A stretch of 64,000 nucleotides of DNA from Salinibacterium sp. NG253 (GTDB lineage: Bacteria; Actinomycetota; Actinomycetes; Actinomycetales; Microbacteriaceae): NCBI RefSeq assembly GCF_015864945.1, contig NZ_JADYWF010000001.1, positions 1,798,378 through 1,862,377 of the forward strand. The letters are read 5' to 3'. Below are positions 55,169-63,143 of this stretch, one piece after another; positions within the stretch are counted from its first letter, which is position 1, and each line of letters starts with the position of its first letter. The translations under genes and the position numbers were made by a program. A model generated the notes under the pieces. The model was not told the DNA's origin. It did not search any database and worked only from the letters and a program-made list of their open reading frames with translations.

Positions 55169-55743
55169 TAGATGTTCTCGGAGATCGGTGTCGGGGCAGG
55201 TGCAAGGAGTTCACGCATTTCGACGCTGGCGACGAGGGTGAGCAGCAGGGTGCGCATCTCTTCGGCATTGCGAGGGTCGACGGTGAATACGGGAATCAAT
55301 TGGTCGGGAGACGCAGCGGTGAGCGCGGCCGAGTAGTCGGCAACGCTGGGTGTTTCGGAAACATCAGACTTGGTGACACCGATGACAACCGCGCCGCGGG
55401 CGTGAAGTTCACGGAAGTCGTTGAGGTATTCCAGAAGCAGCGCGACAGAGTCTGGCGCATCGTTATTGATGAGAAGAAGTAGACCACGTGCGCGGCCGGC
55501 CAAAATTGACCACATGAAATCGAAGCGCTTTTGCCCCGGAACTCCGTAGAGGCGAACCTTCGTGACATCGTCGATGGTGATCTCGCCGTAGTCAAGAGCC
55601 ACCGTAGTGGTCTCTTTATCCGCTGTCTCGCGATCGGTGTTGGTAGCCTCGGTCGACACCACAGCGATTTCGCTCAGACTGCGAATAGCGGTCGTCTTGC
55701 CGGAGCCCATGGGGCCAGCAAACAAAACGACGTGCTCAGACAT
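55168..55743 (-). CDS. MglA/CvnD-like small GTPase
   Basis: A 191-aa Ras-like GTPase of the MglA/CvnD (conservon) type. G1/Walker A is GPMGSGKTT at residues 10-18. A switch I-like ETTTVALDYGEI is at 44-55. G3 GVPGQKRFDFMW (67-78) has the Gly-x-Pro-Gly-Gln form of CvnD in place of DxxGQ. G4 is TKSD at 124-127. The first gene of a leftward set of four. It likely cycles between GTP and GDP with the two Roadblock proteins as GAP or scaffold. No sensor kinase (CvnA-like) is next to it. Confidence 0.85.
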   Translation of the reverse strand: MSEHVVLFAGPMGSGKTTAIRSLSEIAVVSTEATNTDRETADKETTTVALDYGEITIDDVTKVRLYGVPGQKRFDFMWSILAGRARGLLLLINNDAPDSVALLLEYLNDFRELHARGAVVIGVTKSDVSETPSVADYSAALTAASPDQLIPVFTVDPRNAEEMRTLLLTLVASVEMRELLAPAPTPISENI

Positions 55744-56001
55744 AGATCTCTTTCGGTTGGTTAGTACTTCGGAGCGAACGCCTCATTCGATGGGCGTGCG
55801 AATACCGCTAAACGATCAGGCGTCGTGTGCGGCGTTAATAGAATCGGTGCTGCCCAAAATCTTCACGAGTCCCCACTCGGGGGTCGCGAGAACGGAACCC
55901 GCAGAAAACTGCACCAGAACGTTCTGTCTGTCCCCATCACTGGGTGTAAGTTTTACCCGAAAAACGGGGTACCCAGCGGGCGGCAGGGTGGTGCGAGGTC
56001 T

Positions 56002-56634
56002 CTACTTGTGCGGGTGGACTGCCCATTCGCGGTCGAGAATCGCGTAAATACCGGTGTCTGCCCACGCGCCCTTGAACCACATATCTTCCACGTGATGTGC
56101 TTCATGCCGCATGCCAAGCGCGAGACACAAGCGAACGGAATCGTCGTTTCGGGGATCCAAATTGGCGAAAACCCGGTGCAGCTTCAGGGCGTCGAAAGCG
56201 AGATCGAGCAGAGCGGATGCTGCCTCCCGGGCATAGCCCTTGCCCTGGAAGTCGGGATGCAGAGCCCACCCGATCTCGGCATTCGAATCCTCAGCACTCT
56301 CGATCTTGAAATACAGGGTTCCGATCATCACGGAGCGGCGCTCGCGGTGGTGAGCTGTGGGCTCAGCGCCCGCCGCAACGGGAGGAACAGCATCCGGTAG
56401 TTCAATGGCCAGCTGCACGTAATCGTCAGTCTCCGCGAGCACTTCGTTCGCTGTCCACTCGGTGATCTTCTCGATTATCGTGGCGCGGTCGCGGGGCTCG
56501 TAAAGCATGTAGGTAGTGAGCTCGGGGTCTGACTGCTGCGCGTGCAGGTCGTCGATATCGTGCTCGCTGGGCGTGAGGCGGCGCAACACGAGGCGCTCGG
56601 TGTGCAGGGGAGCTGTTGACTCATACGGTTTCAT
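56002..56634 (-). CDS. GNAT-family N-acetyltransferase (RimJ/RimL-like)
   Basis: A 210-aa protein with the GNAT_3/RimJ-like start HTERLVLRRLTPSEHD. The acetyl-CoA-binding motif A is HPDFQGKGYAREAASALLDLAF, followed by HRVFANLDPRNDDSVRLCLALGM. Substrate unknown. The 258-bp gap upstream of the GTPase gene (55744-56001) shows nothing convincing beyond the GTPase promoter region. Confidence 0.88.
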   Translation of the reverse strand: MKPYESTAPLHTERLVLRRLTPSEHDIDDLHAQQSDPELTTYMLYEPRDRATIIEKITEWTANEVLAETDDYVQLAIELPDAVPPVAAGAEPTAHHRERRSVMIGTLYFKIESAEDSNAEIGWALHPDFQGKGYAREAASALLDLAFDALKLHRVFANLDPRNDDSVRLCLALGMRHEAHHVEDMWFKGAWADTGIYAILDREWAVHPHK

Positions 56635-56687
56635 GCGAGCCCCTCATCGTTGTGGGTGGTGCCGAAGGCCAGTATCGCGGCCCGACG

Positions 56688-57923
56688 CTAAGCCGTGTGC
56701 GGTCGCGCCTGAGCGTCGCTCGCCCGTGCCGTGCGCTCGACCGGGATGTTGTAGAGCGCCGAGAGGGCAGCATCAAACTCTGCGACGCGGCCGTCAGCCG
56801 CGAACTCGCGAGCGCGCACGGACGGGCCGTGGAGGAGGACTCCGCCGAGGTGGCGCAGGGCCGAAATGGTTTCGTCGCCGGCCCCGCGGGCGGTGGCGCG
56901 AGCAATTTCCGCCTCAAGGAGGGCGAAGTGGTGCTTGCGAAGAGCAACGATGGCTGGCTCCGCCTGGCTTTCGGCAGCGAATTCGTGGGCGGCCGTGCGA
57001 ACCAGGTCGCGAGCATCCGCATGCGCGTTCAGTTCTTCGAGCGGTGCGTGCAGGCTGATGGTTTCGAGGTCGAGCAGGTCAACGCCGTCGAGCTGGCCAA
57101 CCGCGGGGTCAACGTTGCGGGGGAGACCAAGGTCGAGCACGAGGCACTTGCTGGCGGCCGAGAAGCGCTCGGTGCCGAGCACGGCGCTGGCAGTACACGT
57201 GACGATGACGTCAACGTCGAAGTCTTCGCTGGGGGTGAGGCCGTGCTTGAGGGCGAAGGCGGCGTCGCGGCCCGAGGGGGAGAAGACGCGCAAGTCGAGT
57301 GCACCCTTGTCGCGCAGAGCGTTGACGGTCGTGACGGCGTAGCGGCCGGTGCCGACGACGAGAACACTCGCGGTTGACCAGTCGGCGACGCGGCTCGAGG
57401 CGAGTTCGAGCGCGAGGCGCACGAGGGACTTGCCAGCCCCGCCGATGGCCGTGTTGTTCTTGATGCCGCGACTCGTGTGAGTGGCGCGCTGAAAGAGGCG
57501 CTCGAGGTCGCGGGTAGTGGTGCCATCTTTGCGCGCCTGATCGAGAGCGCGGCTGACCTGCCCCGAGATTTCGGCTTCACCGATCACGACGGACTCAAGA
57601 CCCGAGGTCACCGCAAAGAGGTGAGCTGCGGCATCCGCCCCCTCATGAACGGCGATGGAGGAATGAAGAGTGTCGACGCTAAGGCCGGTGCGTTCGCTCA
57701 GTGATTCGAGCAGCGAGCAGACCGTGATGGCCGTGGCGGCGGTGAGAGGTTCTTCGACATCGAGGTAGGCCTCGAAGCGATTGCAGGTGGCAACCAGAAC
57801 GGCTCCGGCCACGAAATCATTGTGCGTAACAAGGTCGACGGTGGCCGCCGGGGCGACCTCAGACAGACTTTCGAGTACGTCTAAGCTCGCGTTGCGATGA
57901 TTCGAGCTAAGACACAGGAGCAC
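56688..57923 (-). CDS. hemA: Glutamyl-tRNA reductase HemA
   Basis: First step of heme precursor synthesis by the C5 pathway: reduces Glu-tRNA to glutamate 1-semialdehyde. The 411-aa product starts at GTG 57923 (MLLCLSSNHRNASLD). The catalytic Cys47 is in VATCNRFEAY, and GEAEISGQV and the NADPH-domain VVGTGRYAV follow. No ribosome-binding site precedes the GTG. A -10-like TAACAT ends six bases before it on this strand, so a leaderless mRNA is plausible. Divergent from hemE by 16 bp. Confidence 0.95.
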   Translation of the reverse strand: MLLCLSSNHRNASLDVLESLSEVAPAATVDLVTHNDFVAGAVLVATCNRFEAYLDVEEPLTAATAITVCSLLESLSERTGLSVDTLHSSIAVHEGADAAAHLFAVTSGLESVVIGEAEISGQVSRALDQARKDGTTTRDLERLFQRATHTSRGIKNNTAIGGAGKSLVRLALELASSRVADWSTASVLVVGTGRYAVTTVNALRDKGALDLRVFSPSGRDAAFALKHGLTPSEDFDVDVIVTCTASAVLGTERFSAASKCLVLDLGLPRNVDPAVGQLDGVDLLDLETISLHAPLEELNAHADARDLVRTAAHEFAAESQAEPAIVALRKHHFALLEAEIARATARGAGDETISALRHLGGVLLHGPSVRAREFAADGRVAEFDAALSALYNIPVERTARASDAQARPHTA

Positions 57924-57927
57924 GACC

Positions 57928-57935
57928 TAATGTTA
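57928..57935. promoter_or_regulatory. Overlapping divergent -10 elements for hemA and hemE
   Basis: The plus strand reads TAATGT (57928-57933) with six bases to the hemE GTG at 57940. The minus strand reads TAACAT (plus coordinates 57930-57935) with six bases to the hemA GTG at 57923. Both fit TANNNT and they overlap by four bases, suggesting one bidirectional promoter that makes two leaderless transcripts. Confidence 0.5.
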
Positions 57936-57939
57936 ACCC

Positions 57940-58998
57940 GTGACTTTGAATTCTGACCACCCACTTCTCGACGGCCGCACAGCTAACTCGCCTATCATCC
58001 GGGCCTATCGCGGCGATCGCCCCGAAACCACTCCCGTCTGGTTTATGCGCCAGGCCGGCCGCTCTCTTCCCGAGTACCGCAAGCTGCGTGAGGGCAACGA
58101 AATGCTCGAGGCGTGCCTGACGCCCGACCTCGCGAGCGAGATCACGATGCAGCCGGTGCGTCGCCACAATGTCGACGCCGCCATCTTCTTTAGCGACATT
58201 GTTATCCCGGCCAAACTTGCCGGTGTTGAGGTCGAGATCGTTCCCGGCCGTGGCCCTGTCTTTGCCAACCCCATTCGTACGGCGGCGGATGTCGCCAAGC
58301 TGCACCCGATCGACCCTGCTGCGTTTGCGCCGATCCGTGAGGCTGTCGCGCAAACCGTTGCTCAGCTCGGAACCACCCCGCTCATCGGTTTCGCTGGAGC
58401 ACCATTCACTCTTGCGTCGTACATGGTCGAGGGTGGCCCGAGCAAAGACCAGCAGCGTGCGCGCACGCTTATGTATTCCGACCCGCAGACCTGGGCAAAC
58501 TTGCTCAACTGGTGCGCGGATGTCGCTGGCGAATTCTTGATCGCCCAGGTTGAGGCTGGCGCTTCTGCCGTGCAACTCTTCGACTCCTGGGTCGGCTCGC
58601 TCTCGGAGCAGCAGTACGTGCGCCGGGTGGCCCCGCACTCCAAGCGTGTTCTCTCGCACTTGCGTGGCTACGACGTGCCGAAGGTTCACTTTGGTGTCGG
58701 CAGCGGCGAAGTGTTGCAGGCCATGCACGGCATTGGCGCCGACGTGATGGGTGTTGACTGGCGCATCCCGCTCGATGAGGCCGACCGTCGCCTTGGTGGC
58801 GGAGTGCCGCTGCAGGGCAACATCGACCCCGCGCTGCTTGGCGCACCGTGGCATGTGCTCGAAGCGCACGTGCGCGATGTCATGAACCGCGGCCGCGTTG
58901 CCCCAGCTCACGTGGTGAACCTCGGCCACGGTGTTGGCCCCGACACTGACCCGGATGTGCTCACCAAAATTGTGGAGCTCGTTCACGAGGAAGGTTAG
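57940..58998 (+). CDS. hemE: Uroporphyrinogen decarboxylase HemE
   Basis: Converts uroporphyrinogen III to coproporphyrinogen III. The 352-aa product starts at GTG 57940. The signatures TPVWFMRQAGRSLPEYR and GFAGAPFTLASYMVEGG are present, with VGSLSEQQYV and a GHGVGPDTDPD end. First gene of the rightward heme operon. No ribosome-binding site is seen, consistent with a leaderless message. The hemY GTG overlaps its stop by one base. Confidence 0.96.
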   Translation: MTLNSDHPLLDGRTANSPIIRAYRGDRPETTPVWFMRQAGRSLPEYRKLREGNEMLEACLTPDLASEITMQPVRRHNVDAAIFFSDIVIPAKLAGVEVEIVPGRGPVFANPIRTAADVAKLHPIDPAAFAPIREAVAQTVAQLGTTPLIGFAGAPFTLASYMVEGGPSKDQQRARTLMYSDPQTWANLLNWCADVAGEFLIAQVEAGASAVQLFDSWVGSLSEQQYVRRVAPHSKRVLSHLRGYDVPKVHFGVGSGEVLQAMHGIGADVMGVDWRIPLDEADRRLGGGVPLQGNIDPALLGAPWHVLEAHVRDVMNRGRVAPAHVVNLGHGVGPDTDPDVLTKIVELVHEEG

Positions 58999-60329
58999 TG
59001 AGCGTGAGCACGACAGAATTCACCGTCGTCGGCGGCGGCATCGCAGGGCTTGTCACTGCGCGCCGCCTCGCGATGGCTGGCCGAACCGTGCGCCTCATTG
59101 AGGCAAGCGATCATCTGGGCGGCACCGTGGCATCCCACCTTGTTGGCGGTATCAATTTGGATGCCGGAGCCGAAAGCTTCGCCACCCGCGGCGATACTGT
59201 GGCCGACCTCGCTCGCGAGCTGGGCCTTGGCGACGACATCGTTTCGCCGGGCGACGAAGGTGCTTGGCTGCAGCCCGTGGATGGCGCGGCCCTCCCGTTG
59301 CCCAGCACCGGCATTTTGGGCATTCCGGCGACACCGCTCGACGCTCAGACGATTGCGGTTCTGGGTATGGGCGGCGCTCTGCGCGCCCAACTCGATTCGT
59401 TAATTCCGTGGTTCGGAAAGCGCACCGATGTTTCGCTCGGTGCTCTCGTTCGTCGCCGCATGGGCAAGGCCGTTGTCGAGAAACTGGTCGCCCCTGTCGT
59501 GCACGGCGTGTACTCGCTGCACCCCGACGATCTTCCGCTCGACCGCGTTGCAACGCTCAAGGAACGCCTCGCCCTGCACGGGTCGCTGGCGGCAGCGGTG
59601 CGTTCGATGCGTGGCGCGATGCCGGCCGGAACAGCGGTTCAGGGCATCCGGGGCGGAATCAATCGCCTCGTCACTGAGTTGGCCGCCGATCTGAAGACCT
59701 ACGGGGTTGTTGTCGAGCTCGACCGGCGCATTGAGAGTGCCGACGAGCTTGCGGCACTCGACGGCACCGTCATTGTGGCAGCCCCCGGCATCCTTGCCCC
59801 GGTTCGTGGCCGCACCGTCACGCTCGCAACCCTCGTGCTTGATGCGCCCGCGTTGGATGCCGAACCCCGCGGTTCAGGAGTGCTCGTCGCCCCCGGCTGC
59901 ACCGCCGTTTCCGCTCGCGCACTCACCCATGCGACGGCGAAATGGCAGTGGCTGAAAGAGCAGGCGGATGGCCGCCACGTCGTGCGCCTCTCGTACAACG
60001 AGGTGCCGGCCGGAGAGTTTGCCGACGTCGCTCGTCGCGATGCCGAAGTGCTGCTCGGGGTTTCGCTGCCGCCAGAGTCCGTTATCGATTTTGCTCGTCG
60101 CGAATGGGTTCGCCCGGCCGCGCTCGCCGCCGCTGAGCGCACGGATGGCGTAGTCGTTGTCGGCGAAACCGTCGGCGGAACCGGGTTGGCTGGCATCGTC
60201 ACGCACGCCAATGCCACGGTCGATCGACTGCTGGCGCTCGCGGCCGAGGAACCTGCCGAGGAGCCCGCCGAGGAGCCTGCCACCGAAGCAGCCACCGAGG
60301 CCGATGACGCCACTCAAGAGGTAAGCTAG
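58998..60329 (+). CDS. hemY: Coproporphyrinogen/protoporphyrinogen oxidase HemY (CgoX)
   Basis: FAD-dependent oxidase that, in the coproporphyrin branch, makes coproporphyrin III. The 443-aa product has the N-terminal FAD motif GGGIAGLVTARRLA and the C-terminal FAD region GETVGGTGLAGIV. A GTG at 59004 is an alternative start. The last about 30 residues (AEEPAEEPAEEPATE...) are an acidic low-complexity tail that the family does not need. Between hemE and hemQ, supporting the coproporphyrin-dependent route. Confidence 0.93.
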   Translation: MSVSTTEFTVVGGGIAGLVTARRLAMAGRTVRLIEASDHLGGTVASHLVGGINLDAGAESFATRGDTVADLARELGLGDDIVSPGDEGAWLQPVDGAALPLPSTGILGIPATPLDAQTIAVLGMGGALRAQLDSLIPWFGKRTDVSLGALVRRRMGKAVVEKLVAPVVHGVYSLHPDDLPLDRVATLKERLALHGSLAAAVRSMRGAMPAGTAVQGIRGGINRLVTELAADLKTYGVVVELDRRIESADELAALDGTVIVAAPGILAPVRGRTVTLATLVLDAPALDAEPRGSGVLVAPGCTAVSARALTHATAKWQWLKEQADGRHVVRLSYNEVPAGEFADVARRDAEVLLGVSLPPESVIDFARREWVRPAALAAAERTDGVVVVGETVGGTGLAGIVTHANATVDRLLALAAEEPAEEPAEEPATEAATEADDATQEVS

Positions 60330-60345
60330 TTAGGTTCACCTAACT
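60328..60345. promoter_or_regulatory. Candidate DtxR/IdeR iron-box upstream of hemQ
   Basis: AGTTAGGTTCACCTAACT is a perfect inverted repeat (8-base arms, TC centre) that matches the right part of the actinobacterial iron-box pattern, with TTAGG and CACCTAA. It overlaps the last bases of hemY and lies 40 bp before the hemQ ATG, followed by a TATTTT -10-like sequence at about 60351. Confidence 0.5.
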
Positions 60346-60385
60346 CACGGTATTTTCCCAGTGTGCCCAGAAGGCGCGGGAGAGA

Positions 60386-61066
60386 ATGGAAGACATGACA
60401 GACGTCGACGAGTCCACTGAAGTTTTGGGTTACACACTCTGGGCGGTTCTCCGTCGTGATCCGCACCGTCCGGCACTCGCCGGCAACCTCGACAAGGCCG
60501 TGGCCGCTGTCGAGGCCCGGGGGGTCACCATCCGTGGTTTCTACGATGTCTCCGGCATGCGCGCCGACGCTGACATCATGATTTGGTTGCACGGCAACAA
60601 CCCTGAAGACATCCAGTGGGCGTTGCGCGAACTGCGTCGCAGCAACCCGCTCGCCTCACTTCTGCCCACCTGGAACGCGATGGGCGTGCACCGCGACGCG
60701 GAGTTCTCCAAGAGCCACATGCCAGCGTTCATGCGCGGCAAGGAGCCCGAAGCGTGGCTCACCATTTATCCCTTCGTGCGCAGCTACGAGTGGTATCTGC
60801 TGCCCGACGCCGAGCGCAGCAAGATGTTGCGCGACCACGGCATGAAGGGCTCCGAAATGCCCCAGGTTCTCGCCAACACCGTCGCGAGCTTTGCGCTCGG
60901 AGACTACGAGTGGATGCTCGCGCTCGAAGCCCCCGAACTCGTTGACCTCGTAGACCTCATGCGTCACTTGCGCCAAACGGATGCCCGCCTGCACGTACGC
61001 GAAGAGGTTCCCTTCTACACGGGCCGTCGCATCACTCTCGACGAGATCTCTGAGGTGCTGGCATGA
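60386..61066 (+). CDS. hemQ: Coproheme decarboxylase HemQ (ChdC)
   Basis: Chlorite-dismutase-family enzyme that turns coproheme into protoheme b, the last step of the coproporphyrin pathway. The 226-aa product from ATG 60386 (GGGAGAGA just upstream) has family regions GFYDVSGMRADADIMIWLHG, KSHMPAFMRG, PFVRSYEWYLLP (with the redox-active Tyr) and LRDHGMKG (the axial His region). A 56-bp gap to hemY contains the putative iron box. Confidence 0.94.
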   Translation: MEDMTDVDESTEVLGYTLWAVLRRDPHRPALAGNLDKAVAAVEARGVTIRGFYDVSGMRADADIMIWLHGNNPEDIQWALRELRRSNPLASLLPTWNAMGVHRDAEFSKSHMPAFMRGKEPEAWLTIYPFVRSYEWYLLPDAERSKMLRDHGMKGSEMPQVLANTVASFALGDYEWMLALEAPELVDLVDLMRHLRQTDARLHVREEVPFYTGRRITLDEISEVLA

Positions 61067-62232
61067 CCCACGTTCTCGGTGCTACGGATGCCGCGGCATC
61101 CGGTCCCGAACACGTCGAGGAGCCCGTGGCCTACGACGCCATTCTCCTCGCGAGTTTTGGTGGGCCTGAGGGCCAAGACGATGTCATTCCGTTCCTGCGG
61201 AATGTCACGCGCGGACGAGGCATCCCCGAAGAGCGCCTCGAAGAGGTCGCGCATCATTACCGCGCGTTCGGTGGCATCAGCCCGATCAACGACCAGAACC
61301 GTGAGCTCAAGGCAGCGCTCGAAGCCGAGCTTGCTCGCCGCGGCATTGACCTGCCCGTGCTGTGGGGAAACCGCAACTGGAACCCCTATTTGAGCGATGC
61401 GCTCACCGAGGCCAACGAGCGAGGCTTTAGAAAGCTCATCGCCGTGGGCACGAGCGCGTACAGCTCCTACTCGAGCTGCCGCCAGTACCGCGAAGACTAC
61501 GCAATTGCGCTCGAGCAGACCGGTCTCGAAGGCACGATCCAGATCGACAAGGTTCGCCAGTTTTTCGACCACCCCGGTTTTGTTCAGCCGTTCATCGATG
61601 GCGTTCGTGACGGTCTTGCTCAGATCGCCGCCAAGGGCATTGCGCCCGAGAAGACGCACGTGCTCTTCACGACCCACTCGATCCCGTCGACGGATGCCGC
61701 CAAGAGCGGCCCGGAGTCGCGCGGTTTCGGAGAGGGCGGCGCGTACGCGGCGCAGCACCTCGCGGTCTCCGAAGTTGTGATGGCGGCGCAGGCGGAAGAC
61801 TTTTCCGCCACCACGCTGCCGGCGCACAGTCTCGTGTACCAGTCGCGCAGTGGCCCGCCCTCGATGCCGTGGCTCGAGCCCGACATCAACGATGCGATCG
61901 ATGCGCTTGCCGCCGCTGGCATCGAAGCGGTTGTCATCGTTCCGGTCGGATTCATCTCCGACCACATGGAAGTGAAATGGGATCTCGACACCGAGGCGCT
62001 GGAAACTGCGGGAGGCCACAACATGGTTGCCGTTCGCGTTCCTACGCCCGGCGTACATCCGGCGTTCGTCACGGGTCTTGTTGACCTCGTGTTGGAGCGC
62101 CGCGACGGAGTGCCGGTGGCAGACCGCCCCGCACTAACAACAATCGGCCCCTGGTACGACGTCTGTCGTCCCGGATGCTGTGAAAACGTGCGGCTCGGCT
62201 TCAAGCCGGCAGCCGCGGGGGTAGCACCGTGA
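61063..62232 (+). CDS. hemH: Coproporphyrin ferrochelatase HemH (CpfC)
   Basis: Inserts Fe(II) into coproporphyrin III. The 389-aa product has an actinobacterial N-terminal extension, then YDAILLASFGGPEGQDDV and YRAFGGISPIND. The active-site His is in FTTHSIP and the Glu in SDHMEVKWDLDTEA. The Cys in SSCRQYRED and the CRPGCCEN cluster near the C-terminus fit a [2Fe-2S] centre, as in other actinobacterial enzymes. ATGA overlap with hemQ. Confidence 0.94.
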   Translation: MTHVLGATDAAASGPEHVEEPVAYDAILLASFGGPEGQDDVIPFLRNVTRGRGIPEERLEEVAHHYRAFGGISPINDQNRELKAALEAELARRGIDLPVLWGNRNWNPYLSDALTEANERGFRKLIAVGTSAYSSYSSCRQYREDYAIALEQTGLEGTIQIDKVRQFFDHPGFVQPFIDGVRDGLAQIAAKGIAPEKTHVLFTTHSIPSTDAAKSGPESRGFGEGGAYAAQHLAVSEVVMAAQAEDFSATTLPAHSLVYQSRSGPPSMPWLEPDINDAIDALAAAGIEAVVIVPVGFISDHMEVKWDLDTEALETAGGHNMVAVRVPTPGVHPAFVTGLVDLVLERRDGVPVADRPALTTIGPWYDVCRPGCCENVRLGFKPAAAGVAP

Positions 62233-63143
62233 CCGTAATTCGTATTGGCACCAGAGGCAGCACGCTCGCCATGGCGCAGACCACCACGGTGGCACGCCAG
62301 CTCGAAAGCAAGACCGGCGTCGAAACGGAAATCATTCCGATCTCCACTCAGGGTGACCGTTCAACAGAATCGCTCTCCACGATCGGCGGGCAGGGTGTGT
62401 TCGCGAACGCTCTGCGCGAAGCGCTGCTCGCGGGGGAGTGCGACGTTGTCGTGCACTCGCTCAAAGATCTTCCGACTGCTCCCGTGCCCGGTCTCACGAT
62501 CGCGGCCATCCCCAAGCGTGCCGACGAGCGCGATGTGGTGTGTGCTCGCGATGAACTCACGCTCGCGACGCTTCCCGCCGGCTCCCGTGTTGGCACCGGT
62601 TCGCCGCGTCGCCAGGCTCAGCTGCGTTCGCTCTACCCCGACCTTGAGGTCGTAGACATTCGCGGCAACATCGATTCGCGCCTCGACAAAGTCACCAACG
62701 GTGAACTGGATGCCGTCATCCTCGCCGCTGCGGGCCTCGCCCGTGCCGGTCGCGCCGCCGCCATCACTGAGTACCTCGGTATTTCGGGTTGGCCTACGGC
62801 TCCCGGTCAAGGCGCGCTCGCCATTGAGGTTCGCGACGGCGATGAGAAGCTCGTCAAGGTGCTCGACCACAAACCCAGCCGCACTAAGACGGATGCCGAA
62901 CGCTACGTTCTCGCCTTCCTCGACGCCGGATGCTCGGCTCCCCTCGGAGCGCACGCCGTGATCGACGACGGCCTCTTGTTCTTGGATGCGCGGGTCTACG
63001 CCCTCGATGGCTCCCGCTACCTCACCAGCTCGCACGCGCTGTACGTCAACGATGTAGACGACCCGGCGCGCGAGGCAGCACAGCGGGTCGCCGACGATCT
63101 TTTGGCCCAGGGCGCTGGGGAGCTTACCGGGGCACGAGCGTGA
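62229..63143 (+). CDS. hemC: Porphobilinogen deaminase HemC
   Basis: Polymerises four porphobilinogens into hydroxymethylbilane. The 304-aa product begins at GTG 62229 ([18 protein letters not shown]). The dipyrromethane cofactor Cys is in [13 protein letters not shown], and the signature [10 protein letters not shown] is present. It overlaps the hemH stop by four bases. Confidence 0.96.
   Translation: MTVIRIGTRGSTLAMAQTTTVARQLESKTGVETEIIPISTQGDRSTESLSTIGGQGVFANALREALLAGECDVVVHSLKDLPTAPVPGLTIAAIPKRADERDVVCARDELTLATLPAGSRVGTGSPRRQAQLRSLYPDLEVVDIRGNIDSRLDKVTNGELDAVILAAAGLARAGRAAAITEYLGISGWPTAPGQGALAIEVRDGDEKLVKVLDHKPSRTKTDAERYVLAFLDAGCSAPLGAHAVIDDGLLFLDARVYALDGSRYLTSSHALYVNDVDDPAREAAQRVADDLLAQGAGELTGARA

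Noticed and set aside
55940-55965. Small inverted repeat near TACCCGAAAAACGGGGTA
   Set aside because: A stem of about four or five pairs in a divergent region is too weak to call a terminator or operator.
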